Part shown: piece after piece, positions 35,395 to 44,601 of the stretch
How positions within the stretch are numbered: position 1 is the stretch's first letter
Layout of the letters: the number at the start of each line of letters is the position of its first letter
Assembly (NCBI GenBank): GCA_965199875.1
Contig: OZ241346.1
Location: 1,984,001 to 2,048,000 of the forward strand
DNA: 64,000 nucleotides
Source: VXYL01 sp965199875
Lineage (GTDB): Bacteria; Pseudomonadota; Gammaproteobacteria; Pseudomonadales; Azotimanducaceae
Direction: 5' to 3'
Made by a program: the position numbers and the translations under genes
Notes under the pieces: model-generated
What the model was told of the DNA's origin: nothing
Seen by the model: only the letters and a program-made list of their open reading frames with translations
The model's database searches: none

Positions 35395-36615
35395 ATGGCC
35401 AGCATCGACCCGTTCGAGTTTCGTCCTGCGACCAAGGACGAGATGCCGCAGATTCAGCGCCTTGGGGCCTACGTCTTCGCCGAACCGCAAGAGCCGGACG
35501 ACGACGTTCTGCAGCCGGAGTGGACGCATTGCGCGTTCCACGGCGGGCAGGTGGCGGCAAGTTCGGCGGGATTCCCGTTCAAACTGCGCTTGAACGGCCG
35601 CGGCGTCATGGCCGATGGCGTCACCGCCGTGGGCACGGACCCGGGGTTCCGCCGCCGCGGGCTGGTGCGGCGGCTGATCGGCGACCGGCTGAAGCTCGCC
35701 TACGAGCAAGGGCAGCCGGTGGCCATCCTGTGGGCGTCGATGGGCGCCATCTACCAGCGCTTCGGCTACGGGCTGGCGTCCAGCCAGGTGGAGTACGCCT
35801 TCGACCCGCGCTTCGCGGAGTTCCAGTACGGCGAGCCAGCCTCGGGCTACGCCCGGCGGCTTGCCAAGCGCGACGCCGTGCCGGTCGTCAGCAAGCTCTA
35901 CCGCCGCTTCATCGAGCCGCGCAACCTGCTGCTGCACCGGGCGCCGATCCTTTGGGATCTGCCGTTCCGTGAACGAAGCGAGCAGCCGAAGACGTACTGC
36001 GCCGTCCACTACAACGACGACCACATCCCCGACGGCTACCTGCTGTACACCCTGCGCACCCAGCAAGAGCCGAGCGGCGATCCGATTCCGGACCAGGAGC
36101 TGGCGATAGCCGATTTCGTCTGGCGGGACATGAACGGCTATCGTGGGCTTTGGGAGTATCTGCGCGGGCACGACCTGGTGGGCAAGGTCACGACGGCGTT
36201 CGCCGCCGAAGACGACCCGGCGCCGTCGATGCTGCTGGAGCCGCGCATCCTGCAAAGACGCGCATCGGACGGCATCTGGCTGCGCGTGGTGGACGCCGCC
36301 AGGACGCTTGCCGAGCGCGGCTACGACCACGCCGGCGAAACGACCTTGGCCGTGACCGAGGATGCGCTGTGCCCGTGGAACGCCGGCTGCTACCGCCTTG
36401 CCACCGACACCACCCAGGCGGAAGCGGAAAGAACCAGCGCCGAGGCCGAGATCGCCATCACGCCGCAAGGGCTTGCTTCGCTGCTGGCCGGCCACGCCTC
36501 GTTAAGCCACTTGACGCGCATCGGCCGTGCCGAAGTGCGCAGCGAGCGCCGTCTGCCAACGCTGGACGCGCTGTTCTCCACGAACTACCGGCCGCACTGC
36601 ATGAACGGGTTCTGA
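35395..36615 (+). CDS. Eis-like GNAT N-acetyltransferase
   Basis: A 406-residue protein with the Eis layout: a GNAT domain (VTAVGTDPGFRRRGLVRRLI, the acetyl-CoA loop), a second GNAT-like domain, and an SCP2-like C-terminal domain (CPWNAGCYRLATDT). It ends in the free carboxylate region used as catalytic base in Eis (NYRPHCMNGF). Eis enzymes acetylate lysines or aminoglycosides; the natural substrate here is unknown. Confidence 0.88.
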   Translation: MASIDPFEFRPATKDEMPQIQRLGAYVFAEPQEPDDDVLQPEWTHCAFHGGQVAASSAGFPFKLRLNGRGVMADGVTAVGTDPGFRRRGLVRRLIGDRLKLAYEQGQPVAILWASMGAIYQRFGYGLASSQVEYAFDPRFAEFQYGEPASGYARRLAKRDAVPVVSKLYRRFIEPRNLLLHRAPILWDLPFRERSEQPKTYCAVHYNDDHIPDGYLLYTLRTQQEPSGDPIPDQELAIADFVWRDMNGYRGLWEYLRGHDLVGKVTTAFAAEDDPAPSMLLEPRILQRRASDGIWLRVVDAARTLAERGYDHAGETTLAVTEDALCPWNAGCYRLATDTTQAEAERTSAEAEIAITPQGLASLLAGHASLSHLTRIGRAEVRSERRLPTLDALFSTNYRPHCMNGF

Positions 36616-36657
36616 GCAATCGGCCGGCTGTCGGCACGGTCGAAAGGAGGAACGGAG

Positions 36658-36996
36658 ATGACAACCGTGTCGCAAGCGCGGCTGGGCAAGTGGTTCGAGG
36701 AGTTCCGCGCCGAGAATGTGGCGCAGGGCGTCCAACAAGGCATGGAGCAAGGCGTCCAACAGGGCATCGAGCAGGGCGTCCAACAGGAACGCGCCCGAGG
36801 GCTGGCGCGACTGCGGCGCCAGACGGCGATCAAGTTCGGTGCGCCAACGGCCGAGCGGCTGGCGGACCTGCTCGGCGCCGTCATCGCCGCGGAGCAGATG
36901 GAACGCGTGGGCGATTGGATCGTGGAGTGCGGCCGTGGCGAGGATCTGCTGGAGCGCGTGTCCGCCATGCGCGCGAACGGTGGCGACGGAAGTTGA
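36658..36996 (+). CDS. Rpn/PDDEXK-family C-terminal-like small protein with QG repeats
   Basis: A 112-residue protein with an unusually perfect ribosome site (AAAGGAGG seven bases before ATG 36658). Residues 20-45 are a repeat of GVQQG and GMEQG units encoded by a 24-base tandem repeat at 36727-36787. The C-terminal half (FGAPTAERLADLLGAV, then a short helix) resembles the tail of Rpn-type transposase/nuclease proteins (DUF4351 area). The nuclease domain itself is absent, so this is either a stand-alone accessory protein or a truncated copy that kept a start. Confidence 0.7.
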   Translation: MTTVSQARLGKWFEEFRAENVAQGVQQGMEQGVQQGIEQGVQQERARGLARLRRQTAIKFGAPTAERLADLLGAVIAAEQMERVGDWIVECGRGEDLLERVSAMRANGGDGS

Positions 36997-37265
36997 GCCG
37001 ACGCAGCCGACGCCGTGGGGCGGATCGGCTACTTGCACACTGAAAAACAACGAGTTGCATCACCCGCAAGCGCCAAACCGCGGCAACTACACACCGCTCC
37101 GAGTTGCGGAAAGTCGGGCTGGTGTGCCGCTTCCAATACCGTGTGCTGTTGTGCAGAACGACGAGGACATGTGGAACTGGGCAGCGTGAAGTTGTGCTGG
37201 TTTGGGAGAGTCGAGCTGCTGCGATGAAGTTCATGTGCCAAGTGGAACATGCGACACTGCCCCCC

Positions 37266-38849
37266 ATGCGCGACTTCAACACCGCTGGCCCCATCATTGC
37301 GGAAGACCACTACCACATTCCGCCCTTGGAACGCCTGGACCTCGAGGAGGTGCTGCGCCTGATCGAGCGCAAGCGCTACTTCGTGCTGCACGCCCCGCGG
37401 CAGACCGGCAAGACCACCGCGCTCTTGGCGCTGATGGAGAGGCTCAATGGCGGTGGGCGCTACCGTTGCGTGTACATCAACGTCGAAATCGGCCAATCGG
37501 CGCGGGAGGACGTGGGTGCCGCCATGCGCGCCATTCTGCGCACGTTGGCGCAGGAGGAAGAAGCCGTGCTGGGCAGCGCGCACTTGCGTGGCATCTGGCC
37601 AGACGCGCTCGACGCTGGCGGGCCCCACGGGGCGCTGCAGGAGTCGCTGGCCCGCTGGGCCGATGCCGAAGAGAAGCCGTTGGTGCTGCTCATCGACGAG
37701 ATCGACGCGTTGATCGGCGACACCTTGATCGCCGTGCTCCGCCAGCTGCGCGCCGGCTACCCCAAACGGCCGCGCCGCTATCCCCACAGCGTCGTGCTGT
37801 GCGGCGTCCGCGATGTCCGCGACTACCGGATCTGGTCCAGCGCGGAGAACTCGGTGGTACTCGGCGGCAGCGCGTTCAACGTGAAGGCCCGCTCGCTGCG
37901 CCTCGGCGACTTCTCGAAAGCCCAAACGCACGCCCTGCTGCGCCAGCACACCGAAGCTACCGAGCAGCAGTTCCACGAGGATGCGTTGGCTGAGGTCTGG
38001 TGCAGAACCCGTGGCCAGCCGTGGCTGGTGAACGCGCTCGCGGAGGAGGCGTGCTTCCACAGCCGCGCGGGCCGCGACCGCCGCCAGCACATTACCAAGG
38101 ACGCCATTCGCGACGCCGTGGAGCAGTTGGTGCTGCGCCGCGAAACCCACCTCGATCAACTCGCTCGACAGCTTGAGGACGAGCGTGTGCGCCGCGTGAT
38201 CGAACCCCTGTTGTGCAGCGACGCCGGCATCGAGGACGTTGCCGCGGACGACATCGAGTACGTGCGCGACCTCGGCCTCGTCGGTCGGCACGACCCCGTG
38301 GCCATCGCCAACCCCATCTATCGGGAAGTCGTGCCGAGGCAGCTCACGCATGCCGCGCAGGCGATGCTGCCGCTCGACGCTCCGTGGTACGTCGGCGAGG
38401 ACGGACGGTTGCGGATGGACGAGCTGATGCGTAGTTTTCAGGACTTCTTCCGCCAGCACTCGGCACACTGGGTGGAGCGATTCCAATACCGCGAGGCGGG
38501 CCCGCAGTTGCTGCTGCAAGCGTTTCTGCAACGCATCGTCAACAGCCGAGGGCGAATCGAGCGCGAATACGGCGTGGGCCGCGGCCGCACGGATCTGACG
38601 ATCTTCTGGCCCGCCGCCGCTGGCGGCGCGGAGCGCCGGATCGTCATCGAATGCAAGCTGATTCGGCGAAGCCGCGAGTACACCATACGCGAGGCGCTCG
38701 GCCAGATCAGCGCCTACATGGATGCCTGCGACGCCGACGAAGGACATTTGGCGTTGTTCGACCGCGACCCCGACAGACCTTGGCAGGAGAAGGTCTTTCG
38801 CGAAGAACGGCCGGCGCCCGCCGGCACCATCGTCGCGTGGGGCATGTAG
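37266..38849 (+). CDS. ATPase with PD-(D/E)XK nuclease-like C-terminus
   Basis: A 527-residue protein. Walker A is APRQTGKT (residues 43-50) and Walker B is LVLLIDEIDAL. A STAND-like helical middle follows (TRGQPWLVNALAEEA). The last 90 residues carry the nuclease pattern GRTDLTIFWP then IVIECKLI. The family (AAA ATPase / DUF1703-like) is widespread and often duplicated in symbionts and Bacteroidetes, but of unknown role. The ATG at 37266 (MRDFNTAGPI) is the family start; the frame is open back to 37104. The 269 bases before it hold no gene I can support. A strong hairpin follows the stop. Confidence 0.85.
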   Translation: MRDFNTAGPIIAEDHYHIPPLERLDLEEVLRLIERKRYFVLHAPRQTGKTTALLALMERLNGGGRYRCVYINVEIGQSAREDVGAAMRAILRTLAQEEEAVLGSAHLRGIWPDALDAGGPHGALQESLARWADAEEKPLVLLIDEIDALIGDTLIAVLRQLRAGYPKRPRRYPHSVVLCGVRDVRDYRIWSSAENSVVLGGSAFNVKARSLRLGDFSKAQTHALLRQHTEATEQQFHEDALAEVWCRTRGQPWLVNALAEEACFHSRAGRDRRQHITKDAIRDAVEQLVLRRETHLDQLARQLEDERVRRVIEPLLCSDAGIEDVAADDIEYVRDLGLVGRHDPVAIANPIYREVVPRQLTHAAQAMLPLDAPWYVGEDGRLRMDELMRSFQDFFRQHSAHWVERFQYREAGPQLLLQAFLQRIVNSRGRIEREYGVGRGRTDLTIFWPAAAGGAERRIVIECKLIRRSREYTIREALGQISAYMDACDADEGHLALFDRDPDRPWQEKVFREERPAPAGTIVAWGM

Positions 38850-38854
38850 GCGTT

Positions 38855-38887
38855 ATGCCGCGACGGGACGTTGCTCCGTCGCGGCAT
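38855..38887 (+). terminator. Perfect 12-bp hairpin after the ATPase-nuclease gene
   Basis: ATGCCGCGACGG and CCGTCGCGGCAT form a perfect 12-base stem with the 9-base loop GACGTTGCT, beginning five bases after the stop at 38849. No T-run follows, so it may stop transcription inefficiently or protect the message end. It separates the ATPase gene from the oxidoreductase gene. Confidence 0.6.
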
Positions 38888-38949
38888 TGCGTTGCCGCGT
38901 AGCGGGCAGGTATGTTGTTCGGCGTACTTGGCTGCCCACGGAGTTCCCA

Positions 38950-39972
38950 GTGACCCCTATTCGCGCCGTGCGCTGCCATGCCATCAGCGACGACATCGCC
39001 ACCGTCACCTTGGATGACCTGCAACTGCCGGCCCCGGCCCCCGGCGAAGTTCAAGTACGGCTGAAAGCCTGTGCGGTGAACTTCCCCGACCTGCTGATGA
39101 TCCAGGGGAAGTACCAGCACAAGCCGCCGCTGCCCTTTGCTCCAGGCGGCGAGGCGGCCGGCGACGTCGCTGCCGTCGGCGCTGGCGTCGACAACGTGAA
39201 GGAGGGCGATGCGGTTTGCTTCGGCGCCCGTACGGGATGCTTTGCCGAAGCGTTGAACGTGCCGGCCGCGGCGGTGAAGCCGATCCCCGGCACGATGACC
39301 TACGAAAAGGCCGCCTCCTACGGCACTGCCTACATGACCGCCTACGTCGCGCTCAAAGTGCGCGGCCAACTCGAAGCCGGAGAGTGGCTGCTGGTGCACG
39401 GCGCCACCGGCGGCGTCGGCATGGCGGCGGTGGACCTGGGCAAGCACTACGGCGCCAAGGTCATCGCCACCGGCGGGCGGGACGACAAACTGGCCGTCGT
39501 TGCTTCCCGCGGCGCCGATGCGGTCGTCAACTACACGCTGCCCGACGGTTCCCTCGGCGGCTTTCGCGGCAAGGTCAAGGAGATCGCCGGCAACGGCGGC
39601 GCCGACGTGATCTTCGACCCGGTAGGCGGCAGCGTCTTCGACGAATCCATGCGCTGCGTCAACTGGCGCGGGCGCATCCTTGCCATCGGCTTCACCAGCG
39701 GCGTCTGGCCGCAAGCGCCGGTGAACCTCATTCTGATCAAGAGCATCTCGGTCATCGGCGTTCGCGCCGGCGAAATCGGCCGCCGCGACCCGCAACTGGG
39801 CCGCCGCAATCAGGACGCGCTGTGGGAGCTGGCGCAAAGCGGCGCCATCGCCCCCCACGTCTGCGCCGGGTTTCCGCTGGAGCGAGCGGTCGACGCCATG
39901 CGCATGCTGGAAAGGCGCGACGTCGTGGGCAAGTGCGTGGTGACCATGAACGGCTACCAGATGGCCAGCTGA
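38950..39972 (+). CDS. NADPH:quinone oxidoreductase-type zinc-less MDR protein
   Basis: A 340-residue medium-chain dehydrogenase/reductase. The N-terminal GroES-like domain (ACAVNFPDLLMIQGKYQ) lacks zinc-ligand cysteines. The Rossmann core has LVHGATGGVGMAAVDLGK and the NADPH loop ATGGRDDKL. I chose GTG 38950 because family similarity begins there. The family reduces quinones or enoyl groups with NADPH. It precedes ahcY by 92 bases. Confidence 0.87.
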   Translation: MTPIRAVRCHAISDDIATVTLDDLQLPAPAPGEVQVRLKACAVNFPDLLMIQGKYQHKPPLPFAPGGEAAGDVAAVGAGVDNVKEGDAVCFGARTGCFAEALNVPAAAVKPIPGTMTYEKAASYGTAYMTAYVALKVRGQLEAGEWLLVHGATGGVGMAAVDLGKHYGAKVIATGGRDDKLAVVASRGADAVVNYTLPDGSLGGFRGKVKEIAGNGGADVIFDPVGGSVFDESMRCVNWRGRILAIGFTSGVWPQAPVNLILIKSISVIGVRAGEIGRRDPQLGRRNQDALWELAQSGAIAPHVCAGFPLERAVDAMRMLERRDVVGKCVVTMNGYQMAS

Positions 39973-40064
39973 CCTGCCGGGTTGCATCCGCGCCGCTTGG
40001 CAAACCGCGGCAAACGCCGCGTCTGCTATTGTTCGCGCCCTCTGTTTGCCCGGACGCCTCGCGA

Positions 40065-41426
40065 ATGACCGACTACAAAGTCGCCGACATCGGCCTTGCG
40101 GAGTTCGGCCGCCGGGAAATCGCCCTGGCGGAAGCGGAGATGCCGGCGCTCCTGGCGTTGCGCCGCAAGTACCAGGGGGCGAAGCCGCTGGCCGGCGCCC
40201 GCATCATCGGCTGCATCCACATGACCATCCAGACCGCGGTGCTGATCCGCACCCTGCGGGCGCTCGGCGCCGAGGTGCGCTGGTCTTCGTGCAACGTGTT
40301 CTCCACCCAGGACCACGCCGCCGCGGCGATGGCCGCCGACGGCGTGCCGGTATTCGCCTGGAAAGGGGAAACCGAAGCGGAGTACGAGTGGTGCATCGAA
40401 CAGACCATCCTCAAGGACGGCAAGCCCTGGGACGCGAATCTGCTGCTCGACGACGGCGGCGATCTGACGCTGATGATCCACCAGAAGCACCCCGCGATGC
40501 TCGACCGCGTCCACGGCCTCAGCGAAGAGACCACCACCGGCGTGCATCGCTTGCAGGAGATGCTCGCCAACGGCGAACTGAAAGTGCCCGCCGTCAACGT
40601 CAACGACTCCGTCACCAAGTCCAAGAACGACAACCGCTACGGTTGTCGGCACAGCCTGAACGACGCCGTCAAGCGCGCCACCGACATGCTGCTCGCCGGC
40701 CGGCGCGCCCTGGTGATCGGCTACGGCGATGTCGGCAAGGGCTCCTCGGCCAGCCTGCGCCAGGAGGGCATGATCGTGCGCGTCGCCGAGGTGGACCCGA
40801 TCTGCGCCATGCAGGCGTGCATGGACGGCTTCGAGGTGGTTTCCGCCTATGTGGACGGCAGCAACACCGGCAGGGTGGAGGACGTCGACACCCGGCTTCT
40901 GGGCGAAACCGATCTTCTGGTCACCTGCACCGGCAACACCGGCGTTTGCGATTCCGCCATGCTCCAGCGGCTGAAGCCGGGCGCCATCGTCTGCAACATC
41001 GGCCACTTCGACAACGAAATCGACACCGCCTACATGCGCGAGCACTGGCGCTGGCAGCCGGTGAAGGAGCAGGTGCATCAGGTGTATCGCAGCGACGAAG
41101 ACGGCGACTACCTGATCCTGCTTTCCGAAGGGCGGCTGGTGAACCTCGGCAACGCCATGGGCCATCCGTCCCGGGTGATGGACGGCTCCTTCGCCAATCA
41201 AGTGCTGGCGCAGATGCACATCTTCGAGCAGCGCTGGGCGGACCAGGACCCGGAACAGCGCGCTCCGGTTTCCATCGAGGTGCTGCCGAAGAGGCTTGAC
41301 GAAGAGGTGGCGCGGCTGATGGTCGAAGGCTTCGGCGGCGTCGTCACCAAGCTGACGCAACGCCAGGCGGACTACATCAACGTCGCCACCGAGGGGCCGT
41401 ACAAGCCGGAGGGCTACAAATACTGA
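40065..41426 (+). CDS. ahcY: Adenosylhomocysteinase
   Basis: A 453-residue protein of the long bacterial/eukaryotic type. It shows IGCIHMTIQTAVLIRTL, the catalytic-region NDSVTKSKNDNRYGCRHSL, the NAD-binding loop VIGYGDVGKGSS and the C-terminal KYKY-type end (EGYKY). It hydrolyses S-adenosylhomocysteine to adenosine and homocysteine, clearing the product inhibitor of methyltransferases such as the one at 5808. No SAH riboswitch could be recognised in the 92-base leader. Confidence 0.97.
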   Translation: MTDYKVADIGLAEFGRREIALAEAEMPALLALRRKYQGAKPLAGARIIGCIHMTIQTAVLIRTLRALGAEVRWSSCNVFSTQDHAAAAMAADGVPVFAWKGETEAEYEWCIEQTILKDGKPWDANLLLDDGGDLTLMIHQKHPAMLDRVHGLSEETTTGVHRLQEMLANGELKVPAVNVNDSVTKSKNDNRYGCRHSLNDAVKRATDMLLAGRRALVIGYGDVGKGSSASLRQEGMIVRVAEVDPICAMQACMDGFEVVSAYVDGSNTGRVEDVDTRLLGETDLLVTCTGNTGVCDSAMLQRLKPGAIVCNIGHFDNEIDTAYMREHWRWQPVKEQVHQVYRSDEDGDYLILLSEGRLVNLGNAMGHPSRVMDGSFANQVLAQMHIFEQRWADQDPEQRAPVSIEVLPKRLDEEVARLMVEGFGGVVTKLTQRQADYINVATEGPYKPEGYKY

Positions 41427-41501
41427 CGGGACGTTCGAGGCTGCTAATGACCAGCGACGGCGAACCGTTAAAGGATCAAGAGCAGGGAACAAGGCGCAGC
41501 G

Positions 41502-42074
41502 ATGATCGCGCGGCAAGCACACGCCAACGACGGCTGTGGAGCCGAATCAAGCCCGTCGGCACTCGATCTCGCGTTTCGAGAACACCATCGGGCGGTCTTT
41601 CGCGCCGCGTTCCGCGTGATCGGCAGCGTCGCGGACGCCGAGGACGTGCTGCAGACGGTGTTTCTGAACGTGCTCAGGCGCTCCCGTCGCAGCGAAGACC
41701 CAACGGGGCGCTTGGGCGACCAGCCGGAACGCTTTCTGGTCCGCGCCGCCATCAACGCCGCCATCGACGTGCTGCGCAGCCGCAAGCCGGCGGTGGATGG
41801 AGATGCCGAGGCAGTCGTCGAACCCGTAGCCGCCGCAGACCACGAGAACGAAGTATGGCGCCGCGAGCTGCGGGCGCGCTTGCGCTCGGCATTGGCGCAG
41901 CTGGCGCCGCGCAGCGCCGAGATGGTGGCGCTGCGCTACTTCGAGGGCTACGGCAACGTCGAGATCGCCGCGGCGCTGAACACCACCGCGTCGACCGTGG
42001 CGGTCACGCTGCATCGCGCGCGGCAAAGCCTGAAGGCACATCTTGGAGGCCTGGAGCATGAGCAGCAGGATTGA
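41502..42074 (+). CDS. ECF-type RNA polymerase sigma factor
   Basis: A 190-residue sigma factor. Region 2 is HHRAVFRAAFRVIGSVADAE followed by DVLQTVFLNVL, and region 4 has VEIAAALNTTASTVAVTLHR with the recognition helix. It lacks an obvious region 1 or 3. Its stop overlaps the ATG of the FecR-domain gene, so the two are coupled, as is usual for an ECF sigma factor and its membrane-bound partner. It probably directs transcription of its own operon, which includes two ABC transporters. Confidence 0.9.
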   Translation: MIARQAHANDGCGAESSPSALDLAFREHHRAVFRAAFRVIGSVADAEDVLQTVFLNVLRRSRRSEDPTGRLGDQPERFLVRAAINAAIDVLRSRKPAVDGDAEAVVEPVAAADHENEVWRRELRARLRSALAQLAPRSAEMVALRYFEGYGNVEIAAALNTTASTVAVTLHRARQSLKAHLGGLEHEQQD

Positions 42075-44601
42075 CATCGACGACGACGTGCTGGAGCGCG
42101 CCTTCGCCGCGGTGCGCGACGACGAACCCAGCGCAGCGCAAACGAAAGCCGCGACGCAACGCGTAGCGGCAGCCCTGCGCGACGAGGCCAATGCGCCGCG
42201 AAGCGCTGGGCCCGTCGCGGACTACGCCGCGCTGGTGCCCGACTATCTGGCCGACCGCCTGCCGGCGGCACAGCGGCAGCTGTTCGAGGCGGAACTGCGC
42301 TCGTCGGCATCGCTGCGCCGGAGCGTGGCCGCCGGCAGCAGGCCGCAACGCCCGCGCGTTCAGCGCACTCCGGCGCCGCGCCGCGGTTTGCGGGCTGGGA
42401 GCGGTTCGCGAAGGTGGCGCAGGCCCTGGACATGGGCGGCGGCAGCGGCCGCGTTGGCAACCGTCGCGATCCTCCTGGCGCTGCCCGGGATCGCCATCGA
42501 TCAGACCAAGCTGGCGCAGCTCGCCGCCGCCGACGGTGCGCTGTACCACGTTGCCGAAGCAGGCATCAAGCCGCTCGCCGCTGGCGCCTGGATCGACGGC
42601 GGACAACGCCTGCGCACGGCCAAAGACGCAACCGCCGTGCTGACGTTGCTGGACGGCTCTGAAGTCGAAGTCGGCCGTGGAACGCAGCTCAGCCTGTCGC
42701 GCCAGCGCTCCGGCAGCCGCATACAGATCGATCGCGGCCGAATCATCGTGCAGGCGGCGCCGCAGGGCGCTGGTTCCCTGCACGTCGCCACCGACGAGCT
42801 GCTGGTTGCGGTGCAAGGCACGATCTTCGGCGTCAGCCACGGCACGCAGGGTTCCCGCGTGGCCGTGGTGGAGGGCGAAGTGGAAGTCCGCGCCGGTCGA
42901 ACGCAGACGCGCTTGCAGGCCGGCGGCCAGTTCGCCAGCCGCGACGCCGCCGACTCGTCGCTGGAGAGCGCGGTTGGATGGAGCCGGCACGCCGGTCGCT
43001 ACATCGCCGCGCTGCGCGAGTACGCGCACTTGAAGCGGCACGGCGCCGGCCTGCTGGCGACGACGTCGCGCCATTCCACGCGGCTGCTCGACCTGTCGCC
43101 GTCCGGCACCTTCGCCTATCTGGCCGTGCCCAATGCGCCAGCGGCGATGGCCAACGCCGTGGAGACCCTGCGCCGCCTGCGCGCGCGCCTGGGTGCGGAT
43201 ACGCCAGCACAGCCAATCGCATCGCTCGAGACGGCGCTGCCTTGTTTGCGCGAGGTCGGCGAGCATCTGGGCGCCGAGACGGTGCTGACGCTTGGCGTCG
43301 CGGAGCGCGCCGCGGCGCTGCTCTCGCTCGCGGAAGTAAGGCCGGGCGCGGCGGCGCTCTTGCGCGACGCCTTGATCGACTGCGCGACGACGCTGGCGCC
43401 CGAGGAGTTGCCAATCGTGCTGGTGGACGCGCCAGCCGAGGCGCAGCCGAACCAGCTGTCGATCTGGCTGCGCGAGGACCTGCTGGCCGCCTCGACGTCG
43501 CCCGCCGTGCTGGCGGAGCTGGAGACGCATCTGTCGGGAACCGCCAATCCCTTCGCCAGCGGCGAACTGCGCACCCGCTTGGCGGAGTTCTACGCAACCG
43601 GCGCGTCCTACCTCGGCGGCATCGACTTCCGCGTCGGCGAGCTCCACGCCGCCGGCGCCGGCATCGAGAGCGCGGTTGCCGAGTGGCAGACAACGGCAGA
43701 ACGCTCGTCGCTCGCAGCCGTGCTTCAGCTGACGGAAGGGACGAACGAAGCGCCGTTTCGTCTCGACCGGCCGGCGCCGATCGGCGCACTGGATTTCTTC
43801 TCGGCGGAAGCGGACTTGGCGGCAGCGGCGGTGATGGACGTCGACGCCTTGCTGGCGGCGACGCTCGGGGAGTTTGCGGCCGCGGAAGAGTTGCGCGCCG
43901 TCGGCGGCCTCGACTTCCTGGACGATCTCGCCGCGGCCCTCGGTGGCGAGTTCGCCATCGGCATCGACGGCCCGCTGTTGCCGACGCCATCCTGGTTGGC
44001 GATCGCGGAGGTTTACGACGACGCGGGGTTGAATCAAGCGCTGCGAACCTTGGCGCAGCGCATCAACGAAGTCGCGGCGCTGCGCGGCGACGACACGTCC
44101 GCCTCCTGGTCGCGCGACGACGGTGGCCGCTATCCCGTGCATCGCTTGGCGATTGCGCGCGACGGCGGCGGCGACTGGTCCATGCGCTACGCGATCCTGA
44201 ACGGCTACCTCGTCGCCGCGCCCAGCCCGCAGCTGATCGAACGCGCCAGGCGGACCTACCAGTCCGGCGCGGACTTGACGACCACGGCGGAGTTTCGCGA
44301 GCTGCTGCCGGCGCAGGCCGACCTCGGCTTTTCCGCAATGGCCTATGCGCGCTATGCGGACGGACTGCTGGCGGTGCTGCCGACGGACGGGCTCGACGAC
44401 CGCCAGCGCCAAGCCATCGACAAGCTGCGCGAGCTGGTGGGGCCGGTGTTCGCTGGCGTGTACGCCGAACCGGACCACGTCCGGCTGGCGTTGAACGCCG
44501 CCGGTGCCGTGACGCCGATGGAGCTGGCCATCCTCGCCAGCGCCGGGCTGCTCGGCGACGGTGTGCCGTCGCCGCAATACGAAGGCGAGGACGGCGCTTG
44601 A
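42058..44601 (+). CDS. FecR-domain membrane protein, probable anti-sigma factor with large periplasmic part
   Basis: An 847-residue protein starting at ATG 42058 inside the sigma gene. Residues 1-120 are cytoplasmic and include an anti-sigma-like acidic stretch (ALVPDYLADRLPAAQRQLFE). One transmembrane helix spans about 127-148. A FecR-type beta-helix domain covers about 184-279 (DGSEVEVGRGTQLSL; VQGTIFGVSHGTQGSRVAVV). The remaining 550 residues are Ala/Leu-rich, of the DUF3352 style (hypothetical), and lie outside the inner membrane. The N-terminal part likely holds the sigma factor until the outer part senses a signal. It ends at a TTGA overlap with the first ABC ATPase. Confidence 0.8.
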   Translation: MSSRIDIDDDVLERAFAAVRDDEPSAAQTKAATQRVAAALRDEANAPRSAGPVADYAALVPDYLADRLPAAQRQLFEAELRSSASLRRSVAAGSRPQRPRVQRTPAPRRGLRAGSGSRRWRRPWTWAAAAAALATVAILLALPGIAIDQTKLAQLAAADGALYHVAEAGIKPLAAGAWIDGGQRLRTAKDATAVLTLLDGSEVEVGRGTQLSLSRQRSGSRIQIDRGRIIVQAAPQGAGSLHVATDELLVAVQGTIFGVSHGTQGSRVAVVEGEVEVRAGRTQTRLQAGGQFASRDAADSSLESAVGWSRHAGRYIAALREYAHLKRHGAGLLATTSRHSTRLLDLSPSGTFAYLAVPNAPAAMANAVETLRRLRARLGADTPAQPIASLETALPCLREVGEHLGAETVLTLGVAERAAALLSLAEVRPGAAALLRDALIDCATTLAPEELPIVLVDAPAEAQPNQLSIWLREDLLAASTSPAVLAELETHLSGTANPFASGELRTRLAEFYATGASYLGGIDFRVGELHAAGAGIESAVAEWQTTAERSSLAAVLQLTEGTNEAPFRLDRPAPIGALDFFSAEADLAAAAVMDVDALLAATLGEFAAAEELRAVGGLDFLDDLAAALGGEFAIGIDGPLLPTPSWLAIAEVYDDAGLNQALRTLAQRINEVAALRGDDTSASWSRDDGGRYPVHRLAIARDGGGDWSMRYAILNGYLVAAPSPQLIERARRTYQSGADLTTTAEFRELLPAQADLGFSAMAYARYADGLLAVLPTDGLDDRQRQAIDKLRELVGPVFAGVYAEPDHVRLALNAAGAVTPMELAILASAGLLGDGVPSPQYEGEDGA

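Noticed and set aside
36727..36787. Regular 24-base repeats as a CRISPR-like array
   Set aside because: The repeats are contiguous, have no spacers, and lie in frame inside a coding sequence, encoding GVQQG/GMEQG units.
39973..40064. Possible SAH riboswitch before ahcY
   Set aside because: The 92-base leader has short GC-rich repeats (GCCGCG/CGCGGC) but none of the consensus text of SAH or SAM riboswitches that I could recognise.
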